Shown piece by piece: positions 8,509 to 19,035 of a stretch of DNA of 64,000 bases; position 1 is the first letter of the stretch; every line of letters begins with the position of its first letter. The position numbers were made by a program, and so were the translations under genes. The DNA comes from Aptenodytes patagonicus (lineage: Eukaryota > Chordata > Aves > Sphenisciformes > Spheniscidae), in the NCBI RefSeq assembly GCF_965638725.1, contig NC_134963.1, forward strand, positions 15,838,501 to 15,902,500, written 5' to 3'. Below the pieces are notes generated by a model. It did not search any database. It worked only from the letters and a program-made list of their open reading frames with translations, and had not been told where the DNA came from.

Positions 8509-11500
8509 GGGGAGGAAGGGGATCACTGGCTCGAGCCGAGCCCTGCGCCAGGCTGCGGTAGTCTGGACCCACCTCGCCCCCTTTCTCCGGCTCCCTGGGG
8601 ACCAGGCCCCCCACCACGCTCTGCAGCTCAGCGTGGAAGGGACACTGCCGCCTCGGCCGCCGCCGTCCCCGCCGGCGCCCGCCCAGGCGCCAGGCAGTCA
8701 AGGCCAGCCCCAGCAGACCCCCCACCAGGGCGGCTGCCACCAGGGCGCTGCCCACCAGGGCCAGCCCGGCCAGCAGGAACCTCTTCACCGTGTGGCACGG
8801 CGCTGGGGACGGCAGAAAGACACAAACCAAAAAAAAACAACAAAATAGGGGGTTCAGAGGTTGCTTTGGCACCTGGGGCGGTGGGTTTGGGGCCACGGGG
8901 TGATGTTTGGGGTTGTCCTCTCACCTTCATACCATGGCACCTTCTCCTTCTGCACTAGCAATGGTCCAACCGTCTCCCGGTGGAGTGTCCCCTCTCCCGG
9001 GAACCCTGCAGGAGGACACGGCCTGTACAGCCTGTCCCAGCCCCAGGACCACCACCACCACCACCGCTGCCCCTGCACCCCCCCCACCCCCCCCCAAGAT
9101 CCTGAAGGCACATGGGGCCACCACAGCCCAGCCCTGGTACCTGGCAGCTCTCCGGGGAGGGTGTCACCAGGGGGACAGCCGGTGTCACAGCAGTGGCACA
9201 GGGCGCTCCGGGAAGGGTCCTCCGCATTGTGCCAGCTGGGAGGAGAGGGCAGAGCTGGGGTGGAGGGGTCTGGGGGTCCCCAGCCTCCACCCCAAGACCC
9301 GCATGGTGCCATGCCATCAGGTCCCTCCAGCCCTGCAGGTCTCTGCCACCCCAGAGGAGATGTCCCCCAGGTGACACCAAGCACCTCCCCAATTCGTCTG
9401 CACCCAGAGGGAGCCGAGGCCTGTGGTGATGCCACCTGGCTACCACTGGAGAAGGGGTGGCATCCAGACCGCAGTGGGGTGGCTTGGTGCCCCAGACGGG
9501 TCCCCTTGCCAAGTGGCTTCTGGTCCCAAAGCACCCATGGGTGCTCAGGTCCTGGGGCACTATCAGGGTGCCCGTGCCAGGGCTGAGCTTACCTGGCCGT
9601 GGCTTGGCTGTAGAAGCAGGACCTGGCACCATGCCCCCGGGCGGCGGCGGGGCTCCACGCCATCAGCAGGCAGTGCACGTAGACCTGCTGAGACACCAGC
9701 CTCGGGCAGGGCATGCCACCAGCACATCCTTCCTTGGGGACCCCGCTCTCCTCCCACCCACCCCCACGGGGTTGAGGCTACCCCAGAGGGGAGCAGGACA
9801 CTCCAGGAGGGATGGTGCTCTGGGAGCCCCAGGTTATCCCCTGTAGGGCCTCTGTCCCGCCACCAAGGACATCACCCCAACCTCACCTCCTCTTCCTCAG
9901 GCTCATCCTCCAGCACGGGGGCCGGGATGGTGAGCTGGAGGGCAGACACTCCTCTCTGGTGCTGGACGGACACGCTCCCCAGCTTCTGCCCATGCAGGCA
10001 CCTGAGGCAGGAGAGGAGCACGGGGACATTCCCATGCTGTCTCCAGGCCCTGGACATCTCTTCCCGTCAGGATGTCTTGAAGGACCCCAGGGTGCTTGGA
10101 GCAGCGGTCTCCACCTCCCGCCCCATGGGCACTGACCCATGACTGTTCACCACCATGAAGACCCTCCTGGAGTGTCCCCCCAGCTGCTCCGAGCTGGTCC
10201 CGTAGCACTGATCCACGTAGATCTTCAGGGAGATGCCAGGACTGAAGTCAACCCTGGCCTCCAGGCGGACGGCAGAGCCAGGGCTGAGCACCAGCGGCTT
10301 CTTCATGGCACTGGGGTCCCCTGAAGGAAAAGGGAGGGTGGGCTCAGTGTGACATCCCCGAGCCTGTCCCACCACAGATAAGAACATCAGACACATCCCA
10401 GGCCACCACCCCTAGGTGTCTTTGCCTGCACCCCTGTGAGGCAGGTGCCTGCCTGCAGCTCCCCAATTTCAGAGCTCATCCCCTGTCCCTGGAAGCCAAG
10501 AGCTGTCCTGGCTTTGTCGCCCTGGTTTGGCTTCCCTGCCTGCTCTCCAGAGCTACAGCATCTTCCTGGTCCCCTCCATGGAGCCGAGAGGGACCATGTC
10601 ACCCATCAGACTGACAAGGGGCAGCTGACCCCCAAAAAAGCTGATCATGGAGTCAAGCACAGGGTGGGGAACATCTCAAAGCATTCAAAGCCCTACACTC
10701 TCCACAAGACTGGGAGGGATGGTCCTGCAGGGGTGGCCACCTTCTCCTGGTGGGCCCTAGTGCTGAGGCCACTCAGGAGAAAGTGCTGGGTGCTGACGGT
10801 CAAGCCCCGGGGGCTTGGCTGGACCCGTCCTGTGATTTCATCCCCCAAAGTTGGGACCCGACACAAGACCCAGAGCACTCACCATCCAGGAGCCTCAAGG
10901 TGAAGTTCATGATGGGCTCCTCGGAGCGGGGGTGAGCATGAGCCCCACCAGGCACGGTGGCAGCAGCAAGCACTGGGGCTGCGGCCCTTGTCCCCATGCC
11001 TGAGGACACCACTGAAGCCACCACTGTGTGACCGGAGGACGCTGAAGCCACTGGAGCCATGGTGGTCCCTGCAGCGAGGGGAGGGTTTAGCCAGTGGGGC
11101 TGAGCGTGCAGCAGCTGGAGCAGCATGTCCCGGGCACAGTGAGGACATCCAGGTCCTCAGATGTCCCCAGGACTCATGGTGGGCAGGCGGTGCTGCACAA
11201 GGAGGGGAGAGCACCCAGGAGCTCAGTTGGGTTTGAGCACATCAGGGTGCTGCCCCAACCCCAGCTCCCCCAGCCAGGACCTCCCCCGGTCTTGGTGGCC
11301 AGGCTCTGGCATGGGACCACTGTGGTCACTGTGGCGGCAGGTGCTGGAGGAGAGGGTGCTCCACAACCCTCCCAAAATGCAAGGTTAAGCATCCCCAGCC
11401 ACGCCAGCACCAGGCACACCTGGGAGCATCCCCCAGCACCAGGACCCCTGCCAGGGCTGGGGAGGGACCAGGAGCTGCTCGTGGGACGGGAGACCATTGC

Positions 11501-11884
11501 CAGCAGCCATGTACCCCGCCAGTGGCTCTAGTCCCCCCACCCAAACCAGGTCCTTATAGACCTGCTGGGACCCGGGGGCACAGGGAGCTCCTGGCAAGCC
11601 CCCTTGCTCCAACCCCACATCCTCGGAGCACAGGGTCATTTTAGGAAGGCTCCTCTCCCCCAAGAGGACCTGCATCAGCAAGTCCAGGAGGGCACCAGGA
11701 ACAAGCACCAGGCAAAACCAAGGGGCACCCACCACCCTCCTGCACCCAGACACAGATGCCACCACCCACCTCCCCCAGCAGAACCAGTGGGGAGACAAAG
11801 AGGGGCAGCCAGGGGGTCCCAGCCCCACTCACCTGCCACGCCCAGCACCGCCCCGCACACCAGCACCCACCAGCACAGCCCCAT
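8504..11884 (-). CDS. ZP3-like egg-coat protein with ZP-C module only
   Basis: Predicted secreted or membrane-anchored zona-pellucida family protein, 368 residues. Exons (minus order): 11884-11833, 11068-10883, 10320-10137, 10001-9887, 9687-9593, 9235-9141, 9005-8925, 8802-8504. All have GT-AG borders and all phases match without any frame repair. Residues 1-18 form a signal peptide (MGLCWWVLVCGAVLGVAG). About 45 residues rich in Ser, Thr, Ala and Val follow, a likely O-glycosylated stem. A ZP-C module then runs FTLRLLDG, YVDQCYGTSS, VVNSHGC, QVYVHCLLMAW, CFYSQAT and CHCCDTGC. The WHNAED...CHCCDTGC stretch resembles the ZP3 cysteine cluster. A transmembrane helix (FLLAGLALVGSALVAAALVG) precedes an Arg-rich tail of roughly 70 residues. 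No ZP-N module is encoded. No classical furin RXKR site is seen; KR abuts the helix. The locus holds SEC14L3/L4 in mammals. Which named bird ZP gene this is, if any, I cannot say. Confidence 0.85.
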
Positions 11885-11924
11885 CCTCGGTGAGCAGCAG
11901 CCCCAGCCCCAGCACCTGGGGGCC

Positions 11925-11930
11925 TTTAAA
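11925..11930 (-). promoter_or_regulatory. TATA-like box of the ZP-like gene
   Basis: On the minus strand TTTAAAGG lies 41 bases before the ATG at 11884, in otherwise GC-rich sequence. This implies a 5' UTR of about 10-20 bases. A CAGGTG E-box (11913-11918) sits between it and the ATG. Oocyte ZP genes characteristically have TATA-type promoters, very short 5' UTRs and E-boxes for FIGLA, so the arrangement fits; the regulator is inferred. Confidence 0.5.
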
Positions 11931-12029
11931 GACCAGGGCTGGGTGCCGATGGGCCCCAGCTGGTGCTGCCGGGTTTTGGGGATTTGCTTGATTTTCTCTG
12001 CGGTCGATCAGCAGTGCCGCGTGTGGGGC

Positions 12030-12605
12030 TTGTCCTACAGGCTGTCCCGGTCCCATCGCTCAGTTCCCTGTCCCATCGCATAGTCCCAGGCCCACCACTC
12101 AGTCTGCTCCTGCGCACAGTCCTGGTCCTGAACAAGGTCCAGGTCCCGCTGCATGGTCCCAGACCCAGCACTTAGTCCCGGTCCCATGCATGGTGCTGGT
12201 CCCACCATCTAGTTTTGGTCCTGCACGCAGTCCTGGTCCAACCGCTTTGCCCTGGTTCCAGCTGCACCACATGGTCTGGTCTCACCGCTTGGTCTCGGTC
12301 CCATGGATGCTCCCGGTGCCACCTCATGGTTTTGGTCCCACCACACGGTCCTGGTCCCGTCATGGTCCCTGTCTCAGTCCTACACACGGTCCTGGTCCCG
12401 TCATGGTCCCTGTCTCAGTCCTACACGTGGTCCTAGTCCCACCACACAGTTCTGATCCCACCACAGTCACGGTCCCACGCATGATCCTGGTCCTGCCACG
12501 CAGTCCTGGTCCTCAATGCACCATCCTTGTCCCATTACGGTCCTGCTTGCAGCCCCGGCCCCAGTCCCACCACACGATCCTGGACCCGTGGTCCCAGCCT
12601 GGTCC
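12030..12605. repeat. Minisatellite upstream of the ZP-like gene
   Basis: A degenerate array of 18-30 bp units built around GGTCCTGGTCCCACCAC and CAGTCCTGGTCC fills this stretch. It begins about 100 bases upstream of the TATA-like box. Confidence 0.8.
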
Positions 12606-13812
12606 CATTTATTGAGAACAAGGAGGAGGCTGCTGGGTGCTGGGATGGGGGGACTTCAGCGGGAGGACTTTCCTTCCACCCCTTGGCCCCAGGCAAGTGC
12701 AGAGCTGCTGCTCCCCACCCTGGGGCTCACTGCCAGCCGCTCTCCGGGACAGGCAGCCCCGGGGGGCACAGGCAGCCCGGTCGGTGGCAGCAGTGCAGCC
12801 ACGGCCCGGACAGAGACATGGTGAAGTGCATGTGTCTGGGGCTCCTTCCTGTCTCTCTTTTTGCAGCCCCAAAACCCCACTGCAGCTCCCTCTGTGTGGG
12901 TTGACCCGGTGGCCCGGGCGCAGAGGGACACGGAGCACGTCCCCACAGGGACGTCATCCTGGGTGGGCTGTGCAGCTGACCTCCTGCCTCGGAAGGGGCT
13001 CTTCCATCCCCCCATCTGCAGAGGGAACTGGTGGCCGGGGTGGGATTTGGCCCCTGCAGGGGACCTTAGCATGTCATGGGAGACACCTGTGGACCTCAGG
13101 GAGGTGCCCCAAGCCCCGTGTCCCCAGCGCCCATCCCAGCGTCCGTGGGCAGCATCACGCACTGTTGAGTTGGTGGCCCCGGTGGTAGCTCCAGACTGGC
13201 CATCAGGGCTCGCGCCCACCCCAGTGCTGCTGGTGCTGGTGCTTCGGCTGGAGAAGTGCAAGTACCGGGGCCACCCTTGAAAATGGGGTGCACCCACCAG
13301 CAGCGGAGCTGGGACCCGGTGGCACGAGTGAGTTGTGTCACCCGTGATGGCTGTCCCATGGGTCCGGTGTCCCTGCAAAACCAGCAGACCTTCCTGGTGC
13401 CATCTGCACACCGTGGGAGTCCCACGCCAGCACCCGGCAGCGCAGGCGGCTCTGCAGGGACAGCGGGGACAGATCCAGGCGCCCCGCTTGCGCTGGGGCT
13501 CTCGTTCCTCAGCGCCGCCCGGGGGACACAGGGCTCCCCACCCCCAGGACTGTCGGGGAGAGCAGAGCTGGGACCCCGAGGGGCTGCCGGGCCATCCCAC
13601 CCGGGGAAAGCAGGATCCGGCCCCCCGGGAGGAGCAGGGACCGGCAGAGCATCCTGCTGCGGCCATGCAGCCCCATGCTGGGGGTTCAGCGTGGGGAGGT
13701 GCCCATCTCCTCCACCCCCCGGAGAAGAAGGAGATGGATGGAGACCGGCTGGACCATCCTTATATCAAAAACTGCCAAATATACAATTATCTTACAAAAG
13801 TAGAATTGCTTT
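12606..13812. other. Intergenic; possible unrecognised minus-strand transcript end
   Basis: No gene I can support. A minus-strand AATAAA lies at 12608-12613, and a minus-strand reading frame (12938-12609) with several cysteines ends in a stop overlapping that hexamer. I could not find convincing upstream exons, a signal peptide or a family motif. Two AG-preceded stretches (for example around 13455) do not join into a sensible protein. Confidence 0.4.
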
Positions 13813-13818
13813 TTTATT
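13813..13818 (-). terminator. GAL3ST1: Poly(A) signal of GAL3ST1 (AATAAA)
   Basis: Minus-strand AATAAA in a short AT-rich block, about 1.15 kb beyond the GAL3ST1 stop codon. The sequence between (13819-14964) is the presumed 3' UTR and has no other gene. Confidence 0.65.
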
Positions 13819-14964
13819 TCTGGTCTTTACAAAGGGAGCAGAACACGGGCTGGGGGGCCGGCGGGGGTCTCTTTGCTGCGGGGGAGGCTCAGCTGCGGGT
13901 GCCACCTCTGCGCCCGGCCAAGGCCGCTCTTGACAGGACGCGGCATTGCTGGTGTCATCCAGCCCGGCCGGGACGCCCGAGGGCTGTTCCCCCCACGGGG
14001 GGTGGGACGGACCCCATCCTCGGCATCCCCCCCGCGCCCAGGGGATGGCATCACCGGGATGGCGGCCACCGGACCCTGCTCCCCACCTCCTCCCCACGCC
14101 AGTTCTCACCAGACCCCGTGAGCCTCCCGGGATGTCCCCTGTAGGGACCGGGGCCACGGGGCCCTCTAACCAGGACAATGGGGGGCTGGGAGGGGACCTG
14201 CTGCACGGATGCCCTTCACCCACAGGGACCACAAGCCCCTTGATAAATGCCAGGGCTTTTGGAGTGGGTTTTCCATTCTCCAAACCCAAGCGTGGTCGCC
14301 GCCGCTGCGCCTTTCGGCTGGCTCCGGGTCATGGCCTGCCGTGGACTGATGGAAGGCTGAGAACGTGCTGCGCTCATCACACCCATGGGCTGGGACCTAC
14401 CGAAGCAGCGCAGCAGGCTCCAACCCACCGGCCCAAAACCAGGGCTCGAGGGAAACGGGGTGATTTGAGGAGCCCCTCGGGGTTCGGGTTCCCTGCCAGC
14501 AGCTCTGCCCACCCCGGGCAAGGAGAACCCCCTGCCACCACTGGCCAGGCACGTCCCCGCCCGCACTGCCCGACCCATGGCGTGCCTCCAGCGATGTGGT
14601 GATGGATGTCCCGCTCTCGTTGTGCTGAAGCCATATCCTTCACAAATACCTCCTCCGGCCTTTCCGTGGGGAAGGAAGAAGTGGATCCTGCTGGATGCCC
14701 CCCCACCCCCCAAACCTCCAATCCCTGACCCCTCAGAGGCAGGGGTGGAGGCTCCGCTCTCCCTCCTGGTGGGTGACGGCAGCTCCCCCGCAGGCTCCTG
14801 CCCAAGTTGGGGCACGGCAGGAAGGTGATGGAGGGTCCTCCTCGGCGTTCCCGGGCACCGGAGCCTCCAGCTGGTTCTGCTCACGTCCAACCAAAAGACA
14901 CCATGAGTAAGAAAAAGGAAAGCACCTGGTTCTTCCCCAGGGGGAGCGGGGTGCCCGCTGTCCC

Positions 14965-17709
14965 CTACCACTTCAAGAAGTCCCGCACGTGGCTCCACAG
15001 CTTGGTGATCCAGAGGTTGACCCCCAGGTCGGTCAGGTACTGGATTTCGGGCGTCAGCATCTTGCGGCACAGCTTCTGGTGCTTCTTGTTGATCTTCTTC
15101 TTCAAGTTGTAGCCCAGGATGGACTTCTCCCCCAGTGGCTGCCAGGGTTGCATGGAGGACTCTTGGATGGCGCTGGCATCCACAGGGTGTCCCCCGTCGA
15201 TGCAGATGCTCTTCATCTTCTCATTCTCCCGCTGCAGCTCGGCCACATCCTTGGCCATCCGCTCCCTCCCGTAGGCCTCCACCTTACGCCAGAAGGTGGC
15301 ATTAAAATAGCGGTAGAGCTTGGCGTCGATGAGGTTCCAGGAGGTGGCCTTCTCATAGAGCTCAGGTGTCAGCCGGGAGACGGTGGAGCCCTTCCGGGCG
15401 TTGAGCTTGAAGTAGAGGACATCCTCCAGCTGCCAGCACAGCAGGTCCTTCAGCAGCACCAGGGACTCGTCGAAGTACTCGAGCAACATGACGAGGTGGA
15501 AACGGCGATCTATCTCCTGGATGTGCTCCTCCACCAGCGGGCTGTTGGCATTCATGTTGTTGTCGTAGCCCAAGTCAAAGAAGAGGAGGTTTTGGAGGTA
15601 GTGAGCGTTGAACCCGTTGGGGTCGTAGTAGTGCCAGGGGTCCCGGAGGAACTCTGCCAGCTTGTCCTCCCCCATCAGCTTCCAGGTGAGGGGGATGACG
15701 CGCCCAAAGTAGTGGAAAGAGGACTCGAAGAGGTAGGCAGGGTCCCGCAGCACCGTCACGAAGGTGGCGTCTGCCGGCAGGAGCTTGCGCACCTCCTCGT
15801 AGTGGAAGCGCATGTGGTTGCAGATGATGTTGAAGCACGCGCCTGGCCGGTAGTGCTGCACCTGGCTGCGCTCGAAGTAGGAGGGGTAGTAGAAGTCGTT
15901 GCGGCCGTTGGGGAAGGCGAATTTCAAGCGATGCTTCTCCCCGAAGCGGAAGAGGATGTTGAGGATGGTGCTGCTGGCTGTCTTGTGCGTCTTCATGAAC
16001 ATGATGTTCAGCTTGGGCAGGCAGCTCCGTCCCGAGGGGCTGCCCGTGCCGTTGGCCACTGCTGGCGCCTTGCCGGGGGCCGGGTAGGAGGAGCAGGAGG
16101 AGGGGATGGGGATCCTGGTGAGGAGAAGAGACAGGACACCATGGTGAGGGCAGCTCGGCCAGCGTGGCCCAGCCATCATGAAGGCTCGGCCATTTTCCTT
16201 CCTGGAGGAGCTGGACCTGGGGACGGGTGCTGGACCTGGGGGTGGGTGCTCACCCCAGGGATGGGTGCTGGACCTGCTCACCCCCAGCAACCCCCAGGCT
16301 CCCCAGCGGAGAAAAGCCTGGCTTCGGGCGGAGCCCCTTTCACCCCCAGCCACGTGCCCAGCGGGTCCGGGGCACCCACCCGGCAGGAGCCCCTCGGCGA
16401 GCAGGGTAGAGCCCACCACCCTCACGAGCCCCCTGATATCAGGTGCACCTCCGAGCCACCAAACCAAACTCATTCACCCCCTGGACAACCCCAGCCACCA
16501 AGGATGCACCGCTACGGGGGTCTTCACAGTGGTCAGCCCCCACCAGTGCAGCCTGAGCAGGGGGTCCCCATCCCTCCCCACGGGGACGGTCGTGGTGGAC
16601 CTGGTGCAGGTGATGTTGAGACGTGCATCGAGACGAGCTCTCCATGGCTGTAACTCCATGGACAGGAGCTGATAACATTCTTGTGAGGTCCGGAAGCTCT
16701 CAACCCCTTGTAGGAGTCATGGAGGATCCCAGCACCCAAGCAAAGAGGGAAATAATTCTAGTGCATGACCCCACAGACGAGCTCGCGGGCCCTCGGGGAG
16801 CACCGAGAACAACTCATGTGTTATCTGAGATGCCCGGAGCAGGGAACAGAGACCACAGTATTGAGTTACTTTGGACACCATTAATGAAGTTGCGAAGCTG
16901 ATCCTTCATAATGCTCCCATCAGGCAGCGCGGGGGAGCACGGGTTGGGACATAGCTTATGAAACACCCGCAGGCGGCTCTTTTATAAGCCTAGAGATAAA
17001 TTTGATGCCAGGAGGGATGGCCTTACTGAGCACTGGCTTTCGCCGTGACAGGCAGCAGAGAGATTTGAACCTACCTGTGGCCATCTCTGTGGGTGAGAGT
17101 TTACATGTGGCAGTGCTCCGGTTGCTCTTGAAGGACAAGTCCTTGATAAAGAGCACCCGAATAACCATCTCGGCTCTGCCTGCTGCTCCTGTCTGCCGGG
17201 GAATGTCTCCCGTGGTGCTTTTCTTTCTCCCAGGGGACATGAAGCCACAGTGGGCAGGGGGTCTCCTGCAACTCCTCGTCCCCTCCATCGCCCAGGAGCT
17301 GAGCGCTGGCTGCCATTTTGCAGCATGTGTCCTGTCCCCCGTCCCCCCCCCCAGGGTGAGCGTCCCCAGTTGGGGGGGATGCCCCCAGCTGGGAGTTGGG
17401 GTTCGCCTTCTCCCCCACCCAAGGGACAAGGCGCAGTCTCCAACAGGAGGTTGTAGGAAGGGGACATCTCGGTGTGAAGCCACCAGAGCCTGGAAAGCCC
17501 CGGGACTGTCTCCAGTTGGGGGTGCCCCGTGTGAAACAGGGTGGCCGAGCTGCCGGGGGACACACATGGGGACCCCACACTCACTGTGTCACGCTGACTT
17601 GCAGTGGGGGGACGGCGTAGGAGTAGAGCAGCAGCATGAAGCTGGTCAGGAGGGTCCCCAGGATGAGCCCCTTGCACATGGACCTCCAGTGCTTCCCATG
17701 GTGCAGCAT
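14965..17709 (-). CDS. GAL3ST1: Galactosylceramide 3'-sulfotransferase (cerebroside sulfotransferase)
   Basis: Golgi type II membrane enzyme that transfers sulfate from PAPS to O3 of galactose in galactosylceramide, making sulfatide for myelin, kidney and testis. Coding exons 17709-17585 and 16114-14965 join in phase to 424 residues (human 423). The first exon encodes a short basic cytoplasmic tail and the signal anchor GLILGTLLTSFMLLLYSYAV. The second holds the 5'-phosphosulfate loop MKTHKTASST, the strongly conserved HRLKFAFPNGRNDF, PGACFNIICNHMRFHYEEV, VLRDPAYLFESSFHYFG (3'-phosphate region), YDPNGFNAHYL and the C-terminal MLTPEIQYLTDLG. NGTG and NATF are potential N-glycosylation sites. 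The frame is undisturbed. Upstream non-coding exons probably exist but cannot be placed. It sits next to PES1 with the same orientation as in human. Confidence 0.97.
16670..17000. promoter_or_regulatory. Lower-GC block in GAL3ST1 intron, candidate enhancer
   Basis: Within the 1.47 kb intron, 16670-17000 is clearly less GC-rich than its surroundings. It contains AT-rich motif-like patches (CACCATTAATGAAG, CTTTTATAAGCC, GAGATAAATTTGATG). It is not a recognisable repeat or exon. Function is conjecture. Confidence 0.25.
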
Positions 17710-17759
17710 TGTGGTCACCTGTGGCCGGCAGAGAGGAGAACTGTTAGCACTGGGGGACA

Positions 17760-18450
17760 GGGAAGCGGGGTCTGGGGGGACCGTGTGATTAAAATCACAA
17801 GCAAATAAGGCACGGGGGCATCTCATGGGCATGGGAAGTCCCAGGAAGCATGTCACTGGGCTTTTCTGTGCTGGTACTGCCGGGAGAGAGGCGAGCCAGC
17901 ACCAGGTGTGTCCCTGGTGCGGGCACCACAGACTCGTGGCCAAGAAGTCCAAAAGGCAGGCTCTGCCTGACCTGTGCACCCTTTGCCCGCCTTGAGAAAA
18001 CCCAAAGCGACTCCCTGGCCCAACGCAAGAGCAATCAGAGAGGCCGCGGGGCTGGAAATGAGGGGGAGAAAGGAGCTGTGCCATGGGGCAGCCCGGCGGC
18101 AGAGCGGGCATCCTCTGCCAGGCGGCACCAGCAGCTCCCCCGGCACCGAAAAATCACTGACGTGGGCAGGAGCTTTCCAAGGGCGGCTGGGATCCCTTTT
18201 CCCAAGAAAATCTCTGAGCTGGGTGAGGAGCTCCGGCAGCTCGGGATGTATCAGATGCCGTGACATCTGCCCAGCGCAGCCTTGCCCGCGTCTCCTGGCC
18301 CCTCCAGCAGCGCCGGTTGGAAGGGGGCTCATGGCTCCCCTCCGGCCATGGCACCCACACCTTTGGGTGGCTTGGGGTGGGGGCCGGGGGGACGCAGACC
18401 TGCCAGGCAAGGTGGTCCGGGGCGGGATGACACTCCCCCCCTGCCCCGCG
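17760..18450. other. GAL3ST1 5' flank, nothing recognised
   Basis: Unique GC-rich sequence upstream of the first coding exon. It may include an untranslated exon or promoter of GAL3ST1, but no motif fixes one. Confidence 0.4.
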
Positions 18451-18454
18451 GACA

Positions 18455-19035
18455 AATGCACATGCATACACATACATGCATGCACAATTGCACACGTGCA
18501 TGCACACACACGCATGCACACAACCAGAGGGCACATGCACACCTGTGCACACAAACACCCACGCACATGCGTACACACGTGTACACATAGGGACACACGC
18601 ACCCATGCACACCCGTGCACACACACACAGGGACACAGACACACACAGACACACATCTGCGCGTGTTCATGCGTGTGCATGCACGCACAGGGGCGCACGC
18701 ACGCGCACACATCTGTGCATGTTCATGCATGCACATGCATGCATGGGGACACACACATGCACACGCGTTATGCACTCATGAATCCCCCCCAAGGACACAG
18801 GCACACTCATGCATGCACACACAAGCGTGCCCACACATCTATGCACACCCACGCACACACAGGGACACAGACGCATATACGTACACCCCCCCACACACAT
18901 CCTCATGCACGCCCATGTATGCACAAGGACACATACACGCACGTCTATGCGTGCTCACGCATGCACGCACACACTCACACTCATGCACACACACATGTAC
19001 ACTCTGCACGCACACACGCATGCACACAGACCCTG
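18455..19035. repeat. CA-rich alternating purine-pyrimidine repeat
   Basis: About 580 bp of imperfect (CA)n with many CATGCACACG and ACACACGCATGC variants on the plus strand. It is nearly all alternating purine-pyrimidine, the composition that most readily adopts Z-DNA. Long reading frames here on both strands are by-products of the repeat. Confidence 0.9.

Noticed and set aside
11520-11665. An extra ZP exon in the first intron of the ZP-like gene (LPKMTLCSEDV region)
   Set aside because: It follows a good AG and looks exon-like, but its open frame needs phase 0 while exon 1 ends in phase 1, and the in-phase reading hits a stop. Exon 1 joins exon 2 directly in phase.
14989-16653. A 554-codon plus-strand open frame across GAL3ST1
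   Set aside because: It is the exact antisense shadow of the large GAL3ST1 exon. High GC removes stop codons; the product has Val/Leu/His bias and no domain.
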